From the NCBI GenBank assembly GCA_018239675.1, contig JAFEGX010000004.1:1-39471 (forward strand): DNA of 39,471 bases, given 5' to 3'. Positions 1 through 7,774 of this stretch are shown here, one piece after another. Positions within the stretch are counted from its first letter, which is position 1. Every line of letters starts with the position of its first letter. Under the pieces are notes generated by a model. The model ran no database searches and was not told where the DNA came from. It was given only the letters and a program-made list of their open reading frames with translations. The position numbers and the translations under genes are program-made. The DNA comes from Verrucomicrobiota bacterium. GTDB lineage: Bacteria > Verrucomicrobiota > Verrucomicrobiia > Opitutales > Opitutaceae.

Positions 1-5
1 CGGCC

Positions 6-557
6 TCAGATCACTTCCCGATATACATCCGGATGCGGGCGGCTGATGACCGCGGCATTCACGAGCACGCCGGCGTCGGCGATGATCTCGCGGCCGGCCT
101 TCACCGCCGTCTGCACCGCGGCGACGTCGCCCGTCAGCGTCACGAACGCCTTGCCGCCGAGCGCCATGGCCACGCGGACCTCGAGCAACTGGACCGGCGC
201 GCTCTTGGCGCACGCGTCGGCCGCCTTGATCAGCGTCGCGACATTGAACGACTCGAGGATGCCGAGCGCACCCGACGGCGGGGCCGCCGAGGTGCGGCCG
301 AGGGCCAGGATCACGTCGGGGTGGATGTTCGTGATGACAAAGCTGTCGATCAGGCAGCCGTTGGCCGCCTCGCACGCCGCGGCGATGGCGCTCTGCACCG
401 CCGAGGGATCGCCGGCGATCAGGACCATGTACTTGCCCGAGCAGATGGAACGGGACAGCACGAGGCGCACGGTGCCGGCCTTGAGCGCGGCGTCGGCGAC
501 CAGGAAGCCGGCCACGACACTGGAGAGTTCGACCAAACCGATGGATTTTTCTGTCAT
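6..557 (-). CDS. pduT: PduT-like tandem-BMC (BMC-T) shell protein
   Basis: This 183-residue protein is two BMC domains in tandem, at about residues 4-88 and 96-183, the architecture of trimeric shell proteins. It reads closest to PduT: the first domain starts IGLVELSSVVAG, the second GILESFNVA, and the N-terminal half contains the segment SICSGK. In PduT the Cys of the equivalent TICPGK segment binds a [4Fe-4S] cluster at the trimer pore; here that is Cys39. Length matches PduT (about 184). The gene follows the PduS-like gene by 7 bp on the same strand, so the two are probably co-transcribed and act together in electron transfer across the shell. The family and tandem domains are read directly; the bound cluster is inferred from Cys39. 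Confidence 0.93.
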   Translation of the reverse strand: MTEKSIGLVELSSVVAGFLVADAALKAGTVRLVLSRSICSGKYMVLIAGDPSAVQSAIAAACEAANGCLIDSFVITNIHPDVILALGRTSAAPPSGALGILESFNVATLIKAADACAKSAPVQLLEVRVAMALGGKAFVTLTGDVAAVQTAVKAGREIIADAGVLVNAAVISRPHPDVYREVI

Positions 558-564
558 GGTGGCG

Positions 565-1881
565 TCAGCTGCGGTTGAGAATGACGTGGGTGGCGGTAAC
601 CTCGGCGACCGATGCCGCGAACGGCGCGTGGACCATCGCGCCGAGGGCCTTGTCCGGGATGGCGCCGACGGCCTGTCCGGCCGAGACGGTCTCGCCGGCC
701 CGGACGAGCGGCTGGCAGGGGGCGCCGGCGCTCTGCTTCAGGGGAAGCGCGACCCGGGCCGGGGTGACTTTCGTGGGCTCCCAGTGCGCCGGGTGGTCGT
801 ACTGCGCAAGGTTGAGCTTCTTCATCAGCGCCTTGATCGGCGTGCGGCGGCCGTCGCGCAGCGGGTGCGGCTTCACGGTCGTGGGGCCGGCGTACTTCTG
901 ATTGGCCTGGCGCAACTCGGCCTTGGACTGGTCGCAGGCCTCCTTCGGGTAGAGTTCCTCGGGGCAGGCGAACAGGGTGCAGAGGCCGCAGGAGCAGCAC
1001 ATGGCGGCCCACTCGTTGAAGTGCGCCGCGCCGGTCGAGGTGAACGCCAGGCTGCGCATCACCTGGTGCGGTTCGACCGCGTACCCGAGCAGGTAGCGCG
1101 GGCAGAGCTCGGTGCAGTAGCGGCACTGGTCGCACGCCGACTTGCCGATGGCATTGCGCTCCCTCGCGGGCTTAAGCTTGCGCTCCATCACATGATGGGC
1201 CCGGTCGAGCACGATCACGCCACCCGTGGTCTTGCCAACGGGGCGGTCGAGGTCGTCGGTCGTCTCGCCCATCATCATGCCGCCGATGGCGAGCACGGGA
1301 TGGGGCACGGTCACGCCGCCGGCCGCGGCGATGCACTCGCGCAGGCTGGTGCCGAGCGGCACCGTGAGCGTCTTCGGCTCGCGGACGGCGCCGGCGATGG
1401 TGAGCGTCTTGTCGAGCACCGGTCGCCCCTCGGCCGCGGCCGCGATGTTCACGAACGTCTCGACGTTGCACACGACGACGCCGACGTTCAGCGGGATGCC
1501 TCCGGGCGGGATCAGCCGGCCGGTGGCCTCGTGGACCAGGTCGTATTCGTCGCCCGCCGGGTAGTAGTCACCGAGCAGGTGCACCTTCACCGTGGTGTCC
1601 TGGCACGCGGCCTGGACGGCGGCGACGGCCTGCTTGTTTTTGGCCTTGATGCCGACGATGCCGGTGTTCGCGCCGACGGCCTCCATCGCGAGGCGGATGC
1701 CGCGCACCATCTCGACGGCCTGACGCTCCATGACGGCCGCGTCCTTGTGGAGCAGCGGCTCGCACTCGGCCCCGTTGGCAATGACCGTGTCGGCCCTCGC
1801 CGCGAGTTTCACGTGGGTCGGAAAACCGCCGCCGCCGGCACCCACGACGCCGGCCTGACGGACCTGTTCAACCAGACTCAT
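565..1881 (-). CDS. pduS: PduS-like flavin/Fe-S oxidoreductase (RnfC/Nqo1-related)
   Basis: A 438-residue protein of PduS length. The N-terminus has the glycine-rich GAGGGGFPTHVK segment of the complex-I 51-kDa/RnfC fold, which binds FMN and NADH. Two ferredoxin-type clusters follow: C250-x2-C253-x2-C256-x3-C260-P, and C295-x2-C298-x2-C301-x4-C306-P. The C-terminal third (AGETVSAGQAVGAI) resembles the soluble-ligand-binding/barrel-sandwich segment of RnfC and PduS. PduS reduces cobalamin in propanediol BMCs, but no B12-dependent dehydratase is encoded here. A role in reoxidising luminal NADH through the neighbouring PduT-like pore protein is therefore an attractive inference. The start is the ATG at 1881; no good Shine-Dalgarno site precedes it. 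It lies 109 bp downstream of deoR. Confidence 0.92.
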   Translation of the reverse strand: MSLVEQVRQAGVVGAGGGGFPTHVKLAARADTVIANGAECEPLLHKDAAVMERQAVEMVRGIRLAMEAVGANTGIVGIKAKNKQAVAAVQAACQDTTVKVHLLGDYYPAGDEYDLVHEATGRLIPPGGIPLNVGVVVCNVETFVNIAAAAEGRPVLDKTLTIAGAVREPKTLTVPLGTSLRECIAAAGGVTVPHPVLAIGGMMMGETTDDLDRPVGKTTGGVIVLDRAHHVMERKLKPARERNAIGKSACDQCRYCTELCPRYLLGYAVEPHQVMRSLAFTSTGAAHFNEWAAMCCSCGLCTLFACPEELYPKEACDQSKAELRQANQKYAGPTTVKPHPLRDGRRTPIKALMKKLNLAQYDHPAHWEPTKVTPARVALPLKQSAGAPCQPLVRAGETVSAGQAVGAIPDKALGAMVHAPFAASVAEVTATHVILNRS

Positions 1882-1990
1882 GGGAGGAGTTGTAAGCTGA
1901 AGATTGAAGGTTGGGCGAGGGGCATGCGGATGGGGGAGGGGAAGGATAAGGCGGAGGGATGCGTGCGGGCGCGCCCCGGTCTTTCAACGT

Positions 1991-2785
1991 TCAGCCGTCG
2001 ACATTCAACTCGTGATCAAGACGCGACGGGGCGATCACGACCTCGAGGCCCTTGGCCCGGAGGGCGGCCACCAGGTCGGCCGGAGCCTGGTCGTCGGTGA
2101 CGATCACGTCCACCGCGGAAAAGTCCGTGAGGAAGAATGGCGACCGCCGGCCAAACTTGCTGTGATCGAAACAGAAGATGACCTTCGCGGCGCCCGCGAT
2201 CATTGCGCGCTGGATGTCCACAATCAGCGCGTGCGAGTTGTAGATGCCGTCCTCCGCGATGCCGCTGCCGCTCAGGATCGCGACGTCGGCGTGCATGCGG
2301 GAGAACGTCTCGACCGCGTGCGGTCCGACCAGCACCCCGAGCCGCGGGTAGATCACGCCGCCGGAGAGATGAACCTCGTGGCGGTTCGACGCCGAGAAGA
2401 GATTCGCGATCGGGAGGGAATTCGTGATGATCTGCGCGACCTTGTCGCCGAGGCATTTGGCGACGTGAAAACAGGTCGTGCCGGAGTCCATGATCACATT
2501 CTGGCCTGGCGAGATGAGCGCGGCGCACGCGTCGCCGATCACATCCTTCTCCGCGATCTGGTGGGTGTCGCGGACGTTGAAGACAAACTCGTCCGACTTC
2601 GGCTGCTGCAAGGTGCGCGCGCCACCATGCGTCCGGCGCACTTGGCTGCGTGATTCCAGCGCCGTCAGGTCGCGCCGCACCGTCGAAACCGAGACTCCCA
2701 CATGCGTCGCGAGCTCTTCAAGTGAGGCAAATTCAGCCTTTTGCAGGTATGACTCAATCCTCGCCTGACGCTCCTCGGCTTGCAT
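1991..2785 (-). CDS. DeoR-family transcriptional regulator of the BMC locus
   Basis: A 264-residue DeoR-type repressor. The N-terminal helix-turn-helix spans about residues 6-60 (LEELATHVGVSVSTVRRDLTAL, then RRTHGGA). The C-terminal sugar-phosphate sensor domain has the conserved DSGTT motif and ITNSLPIANLF. An open frame continues upstream to 2881, but the ATG at 2785 is chosen because it gives the usual family N-terminus and length and leaves a divergent promoter region. DeoR regulators respond to phosphorylated sugars, so fuculose- or rhamnulose-1-phosphate, or DHAP, is a sensible inferred effector. It faces away from pduL and heads the minus-strand pduS-pduT group, so it probably controls both arms and itself. 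Confidence 0.9.
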   Translation of the reverse strand: MQAEERQARIESYLQKAEFASLEELATHVGVSVSTVRRDLTALESRSQVRRTHGGARTLQQPKSDEFVFNVRDTHQIAEKDVIGDACAALISPGQNVIMDSGTTCFHVAKCLGDKVAQIITNSLPIANLFSASNRHEVHLSGGVIYPRLGVLVGPHAVETFSRMHADVAILSGSGIAEDGIYNSHALIVDIQRAMIAGAAKVIFCFDHSKFGRRSPFFLTDFSAVDVIVTDDQAPADLVAALRAKGLEVVIAPSRLDHELNVDG

Positions 2786-2888
2786 TGATAGGGTCTGGTT
2801 TGGAAGATTTTGGAAGATCTTGCAATCTTTTCGTTGACTATTTGGCAGAATTTGGATGGTCATTGGTCGAATTCGCCCCAAACCGCGT
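2786..2888. promoter_or_regulatory. Divergent deoR/pduL promoter region with candidate operator
   Basis: This short AT-rich stretch separates the divergent regulator and BMC operon. It contains an exact tandem repeat of the 10-mer TTTGGAAGAT at 2799-2808 and 2809-2818, so the two copies lie on the same face of the helix. An inverted pair, AAGAT (2814-2818) and ATCTT (2825-2829), follows. A TTGACT box at 2834-2839 could be a -35 element for pduL, but I see no convincing -10 at standard spacing. The repeats are seen; their use by the DeoR protein is inferred. Confidence 0.6.
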
Positions 2889-3569
2889 ATGTCTTTGCCA
2901 CCGCCATTGCCACACCGCGTAGAGATCGAACATCTGGTTCGACGGTCGATTTACCAGCGTTTGGGCAAGGACCTGCCTCGCACGGCCCGCGCGCCGAATC
3001 CGCTGCTGGTCAACGTCAGCGCGCGCCATTGCCACCTCACGCCGCAGGCGGTTGAGACGCTCTTTGGGCCGGGTGCAAAGCTCACGCCGATCAAGTGGCT
3101 CTACCAAAAGGACCAGTTTGCCGCGAAGGAGACGGTCACCCTGATCGGCCCGCGCAGCCGGGTGATTTCCAACCTCCGCATCCTCGGCCCGTGCCGCAAC
3201 CTGAACCAGGTCGAGCTCGCGCTCACCGATTCCATCGCGCTCGGCTTCGAGGCGCCGATCCGGTTCTCGGGCAACATCAAGGGCACGCCCGGCTGCATGC
3301 TCATGGGCCCGAATGGTTTTCTCGAGCTGGAGGAGGGCGTGATCCGCGCCGCGCCGCATGTCCACATGCATCCGGACGACGCGGCGTTTTACGGTGTGAA
3401 GGCCGGCGATTTCATGCGGCTCCGCGTCGGCGGCCCGTGTGCCACGACCTTTGACCGCATCTTCGTCCGCATCGATCCCGAGTTCAAACTCGAGATCCAC
3501 ATCGACACCGACGAGGGCAACGCCTGCGCCCTCCAGCCCGACACCCCTGTCGAGCTCGTCAAGGCCTGA
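2889..3569 (+). CDS. pduL: PduL-type phosphotransacylase of the BMC
   Basis: A 226-residue PduL-family phosphotransacylase, which converts acyl-CoA and phosphate to acyl-phosphate and recycles CoA inside the compartment. Characteristic segments are VSARHCHLT (first metal-site histidines), HVHMHPDDAAFYGVKAGD, and HIDTDEGNAC near the C-terminus. Residues about 10-27 (VEIEHLVRRSIYQRLG) look like an amphipathic encapsulation peptide, as known for BMC PduL. The ATG at 2889 is preferred over the in-frame ATG at 2856 because it places this helix near the N-terminus. It is first in the plus-strand BMC operon. Given the lactaldehyde-producing aldolase downstream, the natural substrate is probably lactyl-CoA (inference). 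Confidence 0.95.
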   Translation: MSLPPPLPHRVEIEHLVRRSIYQRLGKDLPRTARAPNPLLVNVSARHCHLTPQAVETLFGPGAKLTPIKWLYQKDQFAAKETVTLIGPRSRVISNLRILGPCRNLNQVELALTDSIALGFEAPIRFSGNIKGTPGCMLMGPNGFLELEEGVIRAAPHVHMHPDDAAFYGVKAGDFMRLRVGGPCATTFDRIFVRIDPEFKLEIHIDTDEGNACALQPDTPVELVKA

Positions 3570-3619
3570 GCCCGACCCGATTTTCCACGTCCCCGTCAAC
3601 CCTCACCCAATCCAACATC

Positions 3620-3889
3620 ATGAGTGATTCCATCGGCATGGTAGAAACCAAAGGCTATGTAGGCAGCGTCGAAGCCAGCGACGCCATGGTCAAAGCGGCG
3701 AACGTCTCGCTCGTTCGCCAGATCCAGATCGGCGGCGGTTTCGTCACCGTCATCGTCAAGGGCGACATCGGCAGCATCAAGGCCGCCGTCGACGCCGGCT
3801 CCCAGGCCGCCAAGCGCGTCGGCGAGCTGGTCTGCTCCCACGTCATCGCGCGCCCGCATACCGAGCTGCTCCGCAACGTCGGCCTGTAA
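3620..3889 (+). CDS. BMC-H hexameric shell protein 1
   Basis: An 89-residue single BMC domain, the size of PduA, PduJ or EutM. It opens with IGMVETKGYVGSVEASDAMVKAANV and contains [18 protein letters not shown] and HVIARPHTEL, all standard BMC-H segments. The pore loop reads QIGGGF, a small glycine-rich variant of the usual GSG, suggesting a standard narrow polar pore. It lies 50 bp after pduL and 24 bp before the second BMC-H gene. The upstream sequence has no Shine-Dalgarno motif. Confidence 0.96.
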   Translation: MSDSIGMVETKGYVGSVEASDAMVKAANVSLVRQIQIGGGFVTVIVKGDIGSIKAAVDAGSQAAKRVGELVCSHVIARPHTELLRNVGL

Positions 3890-3913
3890 CCGCAACCTCA
3901 ACCTCTTTTCTCT

Positions 3914-4207
3914 ATGGCTACCCAGGAAGCTGTCGGACTCATTGAAACCAAGGGCCTGTGCGCGCTGCTCGAAGCCGCGGACGCCGCCCTCAAGGCCGCG
4001 AGCGTGACCATGACCGGTTACGAGGCGGTGGGCAGCGGCTACGTCTGCGCGTTCTTCCGCGGTGACGTCGCCGCGATCAAGGCCGCCGTCGACGCCGGCG
4101 CCGAGGCCGCCTCCAAGGTCGGCGAAGTGGTCTCCGTCCAGGTCATTCCGCGCCCGCACGAGGAGCTCTCCGGCCTCGGCAAGTGGCTGCAGACGCCGTC
4201 GGCCTGA
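3914..4207 (+). CDS. BMC-H hexameric shell protein 2
   Basis: A 97-residue BMC-H protein ([26 protein letters not shown] at the start, [19 protein letters not shown] in the middle, [10 protein letters not shown] near the end). The pore loop is VGSGY, the common form. A short tail, [12 protein letters not shown], follows the domain. Its DNA closely parallels that of the BMC-H genes on either side, so these are recent paralogues. It lies in the BMC operon between another BMC-H gene and the acetate-kinase-like gene, and its product should form part of the facets of the shell. Confidence 0.96.
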   Translation: MATQEAVGLIETKGLCALLEAADAALKAASVTMTGYEAVGSGYVCAFFRGDVAAIKAAVDAGAEAASKVGEVVSVQVIPRPHEELSGLGKWLQTPSA

Positions 4208-4271
4208 CCCCGGGCGAGTCGCCCGTCCGGGACCGGCCGCCGGGCCGGTCCCGCTCTTCCCCAGACTCGTG

Positions 4272-5468
4272 ATGAACATCCTCGTCGCCAATCTCGGCTC
4301 GACCTCCTTCAAGTTCCGCCTGTTTCGCTTCGACGGAGCCGGGGAGCCGTCGCTGCTCGCGAAGGGCGGCTACGAGCGCGTGAACGATTTCGGCAAGGCG
4401 ATCGACGATTGCCTCGGCGAGCTCCGCGCGGCGGGTCACCTGCGCTCCGCGGCCGAGGTCCACGGCGTCGGCTTCAAGGCGGTGCTGGGCAAGGATCTCA
4501 CCGGCTGCGTGCCGGCCGACGACCGCGCGATCGCCGCGCTCGAGGGCATGCGGGAGATCGCGCCCGCCCACAACCCGGCGTACGCCGAGGGCATCCGCCG
4601 CTTCCGCGAGAAGCTGCCGGGCGTCCCGCTCGTCGCGCTGTTCGAGACCGCGTTCTACCAGTGGCTGCCCGCCGCCGCCACCCGCTACGCCGTGCCGGAA
4701 TCCTGGTACCAGGCCGGCGTGCGTCGCTACGGGTTCCACGGCGCGAGCCACAAGTTCATTGCCGAGCGCTCCGCCGAACTCCTCGGCCGCGCCGATATCG
4801 CCCAGCGCGTCCGGGAGCTCTACGTCAGCGGGCCCGCCCCGGTCGCCGCCGGCCGCCCGCCGCTGCGCGTCATTTCCTGCCACCTGGGCGGCAGCAGCTC
4901 CGTCGCCGGCATGCGCGACGGCGTCGCGATCGGCTCCAGCATGGGCCTCAGCCCGCAGTCCGGCCTCCCGCACAACAACCGCGTGGGCGACCTCGACTCG
5001 GCGGCCGTCCCGTTCGTGATGAAGACCCTGGGCCTGTCGCTCGCCGAGACGGAGCGCCAGATGACCAAGGAGGGCGGCCTGCTCGGGCTCTCCGGCGTCA
5101 GCAACGATCTCCGCGACCTCCGCGCCGCCGCGCAGCAGGGCCACGCCCGCGCCCAGCTCGCGCTCGACGTGCTGGTCCATTCCGCCCGGCACTGGATCGG
5201 CGCGCTGTTCTTCGCGCTCAACGGCGCCGACGCCCTCGTGTTCACCGCCGGCATCGGCGAGAACAATCCCGACCTCCGCGCCGCGATCTGCGCCGACCTC
5301 GACCAGCTTGGCCTCGTGCTCGATCCGGCGAGGAACGCCGCGACCCGCACCGAGGGCGAGATCTCCGCGGCGGGTTCGCGCGTGAGGGTGTTCGTCATTC
5401 CGGCCAACGAGGAGCTCGTCGTGGCCCGCGAGACGCGCCGCTGCATTCTCCACACCGCCCGCAACTGA
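4272..5468 (+). CDS. ackA: Divergent acetate kinase family enzyme (acyl-phosphate to acid plus ATP)
   Basis: A 398-residue ASKHA-fold kinase of the acetate/propionate kinase family: NLGSTSFKFRLF at the N-terminus, APAHNPAYAEGI, RRYGFHGASHKFIAERS, CHLGGSSSVAGMRDG, FTAGIGENNPDLR and the late ANEE. It would make ATP from the acyl-phosphate produced by PduL. Several family positions differ. VGHRVVHGG reads VGFKAVLGK, so the substrate-site Arg is Lys. FDTAFH reads FETAFY, so the catalytic Asp is Glu. MGTRSGDID reads HNNRVGDLD. These suggest a dedicated substrate, plausibly lactyl-phosphate, rather than acetyl-phosphate. The ATG at 4272 is chosen because it begins the conserved MNILVANLGS strand; an upstream ATG at 4062 lies inside the preceding BMC-H gene. 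Confidence 0.93.
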   Translation: MNILVANLGSTSFKFRLFRFDGAGEPSLLAKGGYERVNDFGKAIDDCLGELRAAGHLRSAAEVHGVGFKAVLGKDLTGCVPADDRAIAALEGMREIAPAHNPAYAEGIRRFREKLPGVPLVALFETAFYQWLPAAATRYAVPESWYQAGVRRYGFHGASHKFIAERSAELLGRADIAQRVRELYVSGPAPVAAGRPPLRVISCHLGGSSSVAGMRDGVAIGSSMGLSPQSGLPHNNRVGDLDSAAVPFVMKTLGLSLAETERQMTKEGGLLGLSGVSNDLRDLRAAAQQGHARAQLALDVLVHSARHWIGALFFALNGADALVFTAGIGENNPDLRAAICADLDQLGLVLDPARNAATRTEGEISAAGSRVRVFVIPANEELVVARETRRCILHTARN

Positions 5469-5521
5469 CCCCAACCCGTCGAACTTACACCGTAATCCCT
5501 AACCCTTAACCCTCAGCCACT

Positions 5522-5812
5522 ATGTCCAAAGCCATTGGTCTCCTCGAAACCCGCGGTCTCACCGCGCTCGTCACCGGCGTCGACGCCATGCTCAAGTCCG
5601 CCAACGTCACGCTCGCCGGTCCCATGAAGCAGGTCGGCAACGCCCTCGTGTCCGCCGTGGTCATCGGCGACGTCGCCGCGGTCAAGGCCGCGACCGACGC
5701 CGGCGCTCAGGCCGCCCGCACGGTCGGCGAGGTCGTCAGCGTCCAGGTCATTCCGCGGCCGCACGACGACGTCACCCTCGTCCTCCCGAAGGCCCCCGCG
5801 GCCAAGAAGTAA
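5522..5812 (+). CDS. BMC-H hexameric shell protein 3 with atypical pore loop
   Basis: A 96-residue BMC-H domain ([54 protein letters not shown]) with a short lysine-containing tail. The loop that lines the pore reads KQVGNALV instead of the GSG- or GGG-containing loop of the two paralogues upstream, so it should give a pore with different polarity. It lies 53 bp after the kinase and 27 bp before a pentamer gene. The family assignment is read directly; the altered permeability is inferred. Confidence 0.95.
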   Translation: MSKAIGLLETRGLTALVTGVDAMLKSANVTLAGPMKQVGNALVSAVVIGDVAAVKAATDAGAQAARTVGEVVSVQVIPRPHDDVTLVLPKAPAAKK

Positions 5813-5839
5813 ACCGGGCCCCGCGTCCGGCCTCCGCCC

Positions 5840-6151
5840 ATGTTTCTCGCACGCGTTATCGGCTCCGTGGTCTCGACCAAGAAGGACGAGGCCATGAAGG
5901 GCCGCAAGCTGGTCATGTTGCGCCCGATGCTGGTCGACGAGGCCAACCCGACCCAGTTCCGCGGCGGCGCGAACACCGTGGTCGCCGTCGACGCGCTCGG
6001 CGCCGGCCTCGATGAGGTCGTGCTGTTCTGCCAAGGCAGTTCCGCCCGCCAGGCCACCGGCATGAAGACCCTGCCGGTGGACGCCGTCGTCGTCGGCATC
6101 GTTGATGCCGTCGACGTCCTCAACCAAAAGATCTATCCACCGAAGAAATAG
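5840..6151 (+). CDS. BMC-P (EutN/CcmL) pentameric vertex protein 1
   Basis: A 103-residue EutN/CcmL-family protein: MFLARVIGSVVSTKKDEAMKG, KLVMLRPML, VAVDALGAGLDEVVLFCQGSSARQ and VVVGIVDAVDV are the family's beta-barrel signatures. These proteins form pentamers that cap the vertices of the icosahedral shell. It is the first of three pentamer genes in the locus, the other two lying after the aldehyde dehydrogenase. The start has no Shine-Dalgarno motif. Confidence 0.96.
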   Translation: MFLARVIGSVVSTKKDEAMKGRKLVMLRPMLVDEANPTQFRGGANTVVAVDALGAGLDEVVLFCQGSSARQATGMKTLPVDAVVVGIVDAVDVLNQKIYPPKK

Positions 6152-6172
6152 CCGGCGCCCGCCGGACATTGC

Positions 6173-6203
6173 GGAATTCGTGATTCGAAATTCGGAATTC
6201 GCC
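6173..6203. repeat. Short intergenic GAATTC/GATTCG-type repeat
   Basis: The gap between the pentamer and aldehyde dehydrogenase genes contains GGAATTCG twice (6173-6180 and about 6193-6200) around TGATTCGAAATTC, which makes a partly palindromic, AT-richer patch. A similar patch occurs at about 18307-18376. The patches look like degenerate copies of a dispersed intergenic repeat; no function is evident. Confidence 0.5.
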
Positions 6204-6279
6204 ACTCATCCCGCCTGACTCCAGCGACCGCCCGGCGCCCCGAAATCCGATCCCTCGAACCCGAGTTTCGAACCCTGCC

Positions 6280-7770
6280 ATGAGCACCCTGCAACTTGAT
6301 GACCAGGCCCTGCGCGCCGTCGTGGAGGACGTGATGCGCAGTCTCGGCCGATCGCCGGTCCTGGCGCCCGCGCCCGCCCCGTCCGCCCCATCCCCGGGCG
6401 CGCCCGCCCGCGCCAGCGTCGGCCACTCCGTGAAACCCGGCCGCTTCGGCGTGTTCGAGGATGTCAACGAGGCCTGCGTCGCCGCGGCCGCCGCCTACGA
6501 GCAGCTCCGCGAGAAGGGCGTCGCCGGCCGCGCCAAGGTCGTCGAGCTGGTCAAGGAGATCGTCACCGCCAAGGCGGTCGAGTGGGGCAAGTACGAGTTC
6601 GAGGAGACGAAGATCGGCCGGCTTGAGCACAAGATCGAGAAGCTGCAGATCGTGAAGCTGGTGCCGGGCACCGAGTGGCTCCGGCCCTACAGCCTCAGCG
6701 GCGACCACGGCATCACGATGGAGGAGCGCACCCCGTTCGGGGTCGTCGGCGCCGTCCTGCCCGTCACGCATTCCGTCCCGACCCTCAGCGGCAACATCAT
6801 CAACATCGTCGCCGCCGGCAACGCGGTCGTCTTCAACCCGCATCCGGGCGGCGCCCGCTCGGCCGCGCTCGCGGTCCGCACCTACAACGAGGCCATCCAC
6901 GCCGCGCTCGGCATCGAGAACCTCGTGTGCACGGTCCTCAAGCCGACGCTCGACTCTTTCAACGCCCTCACCAAGCACCCCGCGATCAACATCCTGCTGG
7001 TCACCGGTGGTCCCGGCGTCGTCAGCGCCGCGATGAAGTCCGGCAAGCGCGCCATCTGCGCGGGCCCCGGTAACCCGCCGGTCATCGTCGACGGCACCGG
7101 CTGCCTCAAGAAGGCCGCGCGCGACGTCATCCAGGGCGGCGCCTACGACAACAATCTCCTCTGCATCGGCGAGAAGGAGGTCTTCGTCCTCGAGAAATAC
7201 GCCGACAAGTTCATGGAGGGCCTGCGGGAGGCCGGCGCCGCGCAGCTCAACCCCGCGCAGCTCGCCAAGCTCACCGCCGCGGCGTTCACGTTCTCGAAGG
7301 ACGCCGGCGGCTGCTCGCACGCCGCGGTCAACCGCCAGCTCGTCGGCGCCGACGCCGCCGTGCTCGCGAAGCACGCCGGCGCGAACGTCGCGCCCAACAC
7401 GCCGCTGCTCTTCGCCGAGACCGACGTTGACCACGCGTTCGTGCTCGAGGAGCAGATGATGCCGATGGTGCCGGTCGTCCGCGTGAAGGACATGGACCAG
7501 GCGGTCGATTACGCGCTGAAGGCCGAGCACGGCTACAAGCACTCCGCGATCATCCACTCGCTCAACGTCGACCACATGACCCAGATGGCCCGCGCGCTCG
7601 ACGCCACGGTGTTCGTGAAGAACGGGCCGTGCGTCGCCGGCCTCGGCCTCGGCGGCGAGGGCTACCTGAGCTACTCCATCGCCACCACCACGGGCGAGGG
7701 CATCTCCAACCCGGCGACGTTCACGCGCACCCGCCGCTGCGTGATGGTCGACAACCTCCGCATCTACTGA
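6280..7770 (+). CDS. CoA-acylating aldehyde dehydrogenase (PduP/EutE-like), BMC cargo
   Basis: A 496-residue CoA-dependent aldehyde dehydrogenase, oxidising an aldehyde with NAD+ and CoA to acyl-CoA. Conserved segments include TPFGVVGAVLPVTHSVPT, NAVVFNPHPG, LLVTGGPGVV, AICAGPGNPPVIVD and the catalytic-Cys block YDNNLLCIGEKEVFV, with Cys295 as nucleophile. Residues about 5-23 (QLDDQALRAVVEDVMRSLG) form an amphipathic helix typical of an encapsulation peptide, followed by a Pro/Ala-rich linker to about residue 45. With the aldolase at the operon's end, the likely substrate is L-lactaldehyde (inferred), as opposed to propionaldehyde or acetaldehyde. It ends 4 bp before the next pentamer gene. 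Confidence 0.95.
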   Translation: MSTLQLDDQALRAVVEDVMRSLGRSPVLAPAPAPSAPSPGAPARASVGHSVKPGRFGVFEDVNEACVAAAAAYEQLREKGVAGRAKVVELVKEIVTAKAVEWGKYEFEETKIGRLEHKIEKLQIVKLVPGTEWLRPYSLSGDHGITMEERTPFGVVGAVLPVTHSVPTLSGNIINIVAAGNAVVFNPHPGGARSAALAVRTYNEAIHAALGIENLVCTVLKPTLDSFNALTKHPAINILLVTGGPGVVSAAMKSGKRAICAGPGNPPVIVDGTGCLKKAARDVIQGGAYDNNLLCIGEKEVFVLEKYADKFMEGLREAGAAQLNPAQLAKLTAAAFTFSKDAGGCSHAAVNRQLVGADAAVLAKHAGANVAPNTPLLFAETDVDHAFVLEEQMMPMVPVVRVKDMDQAVDYALKAEHGYKHSAIIHSLNVDHMTQMARALDATVFVKNGPCVAGLGLGGEGYLSYSIATTTGEGISNPATFTRTRRCVMVDNLRIY

Positions 7771-7774
7771 GCCC

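Noticed and set aside
565-1881. Respiratory RnfC or complex I subunit
   Set aside because: Length, the two-cluster arrangement and the pduT neighbour fit PduS better, and no other Rnf or Nuo genes are present.
46-2100. 684-codon open frame on the plus strand across pduT, pduS and deoR
   Set aside because: Its protein is Arg/Ala/Gly-rich with no motifs and lies opposite three well-recognised genes; it is a GC-rich antisense shadow.
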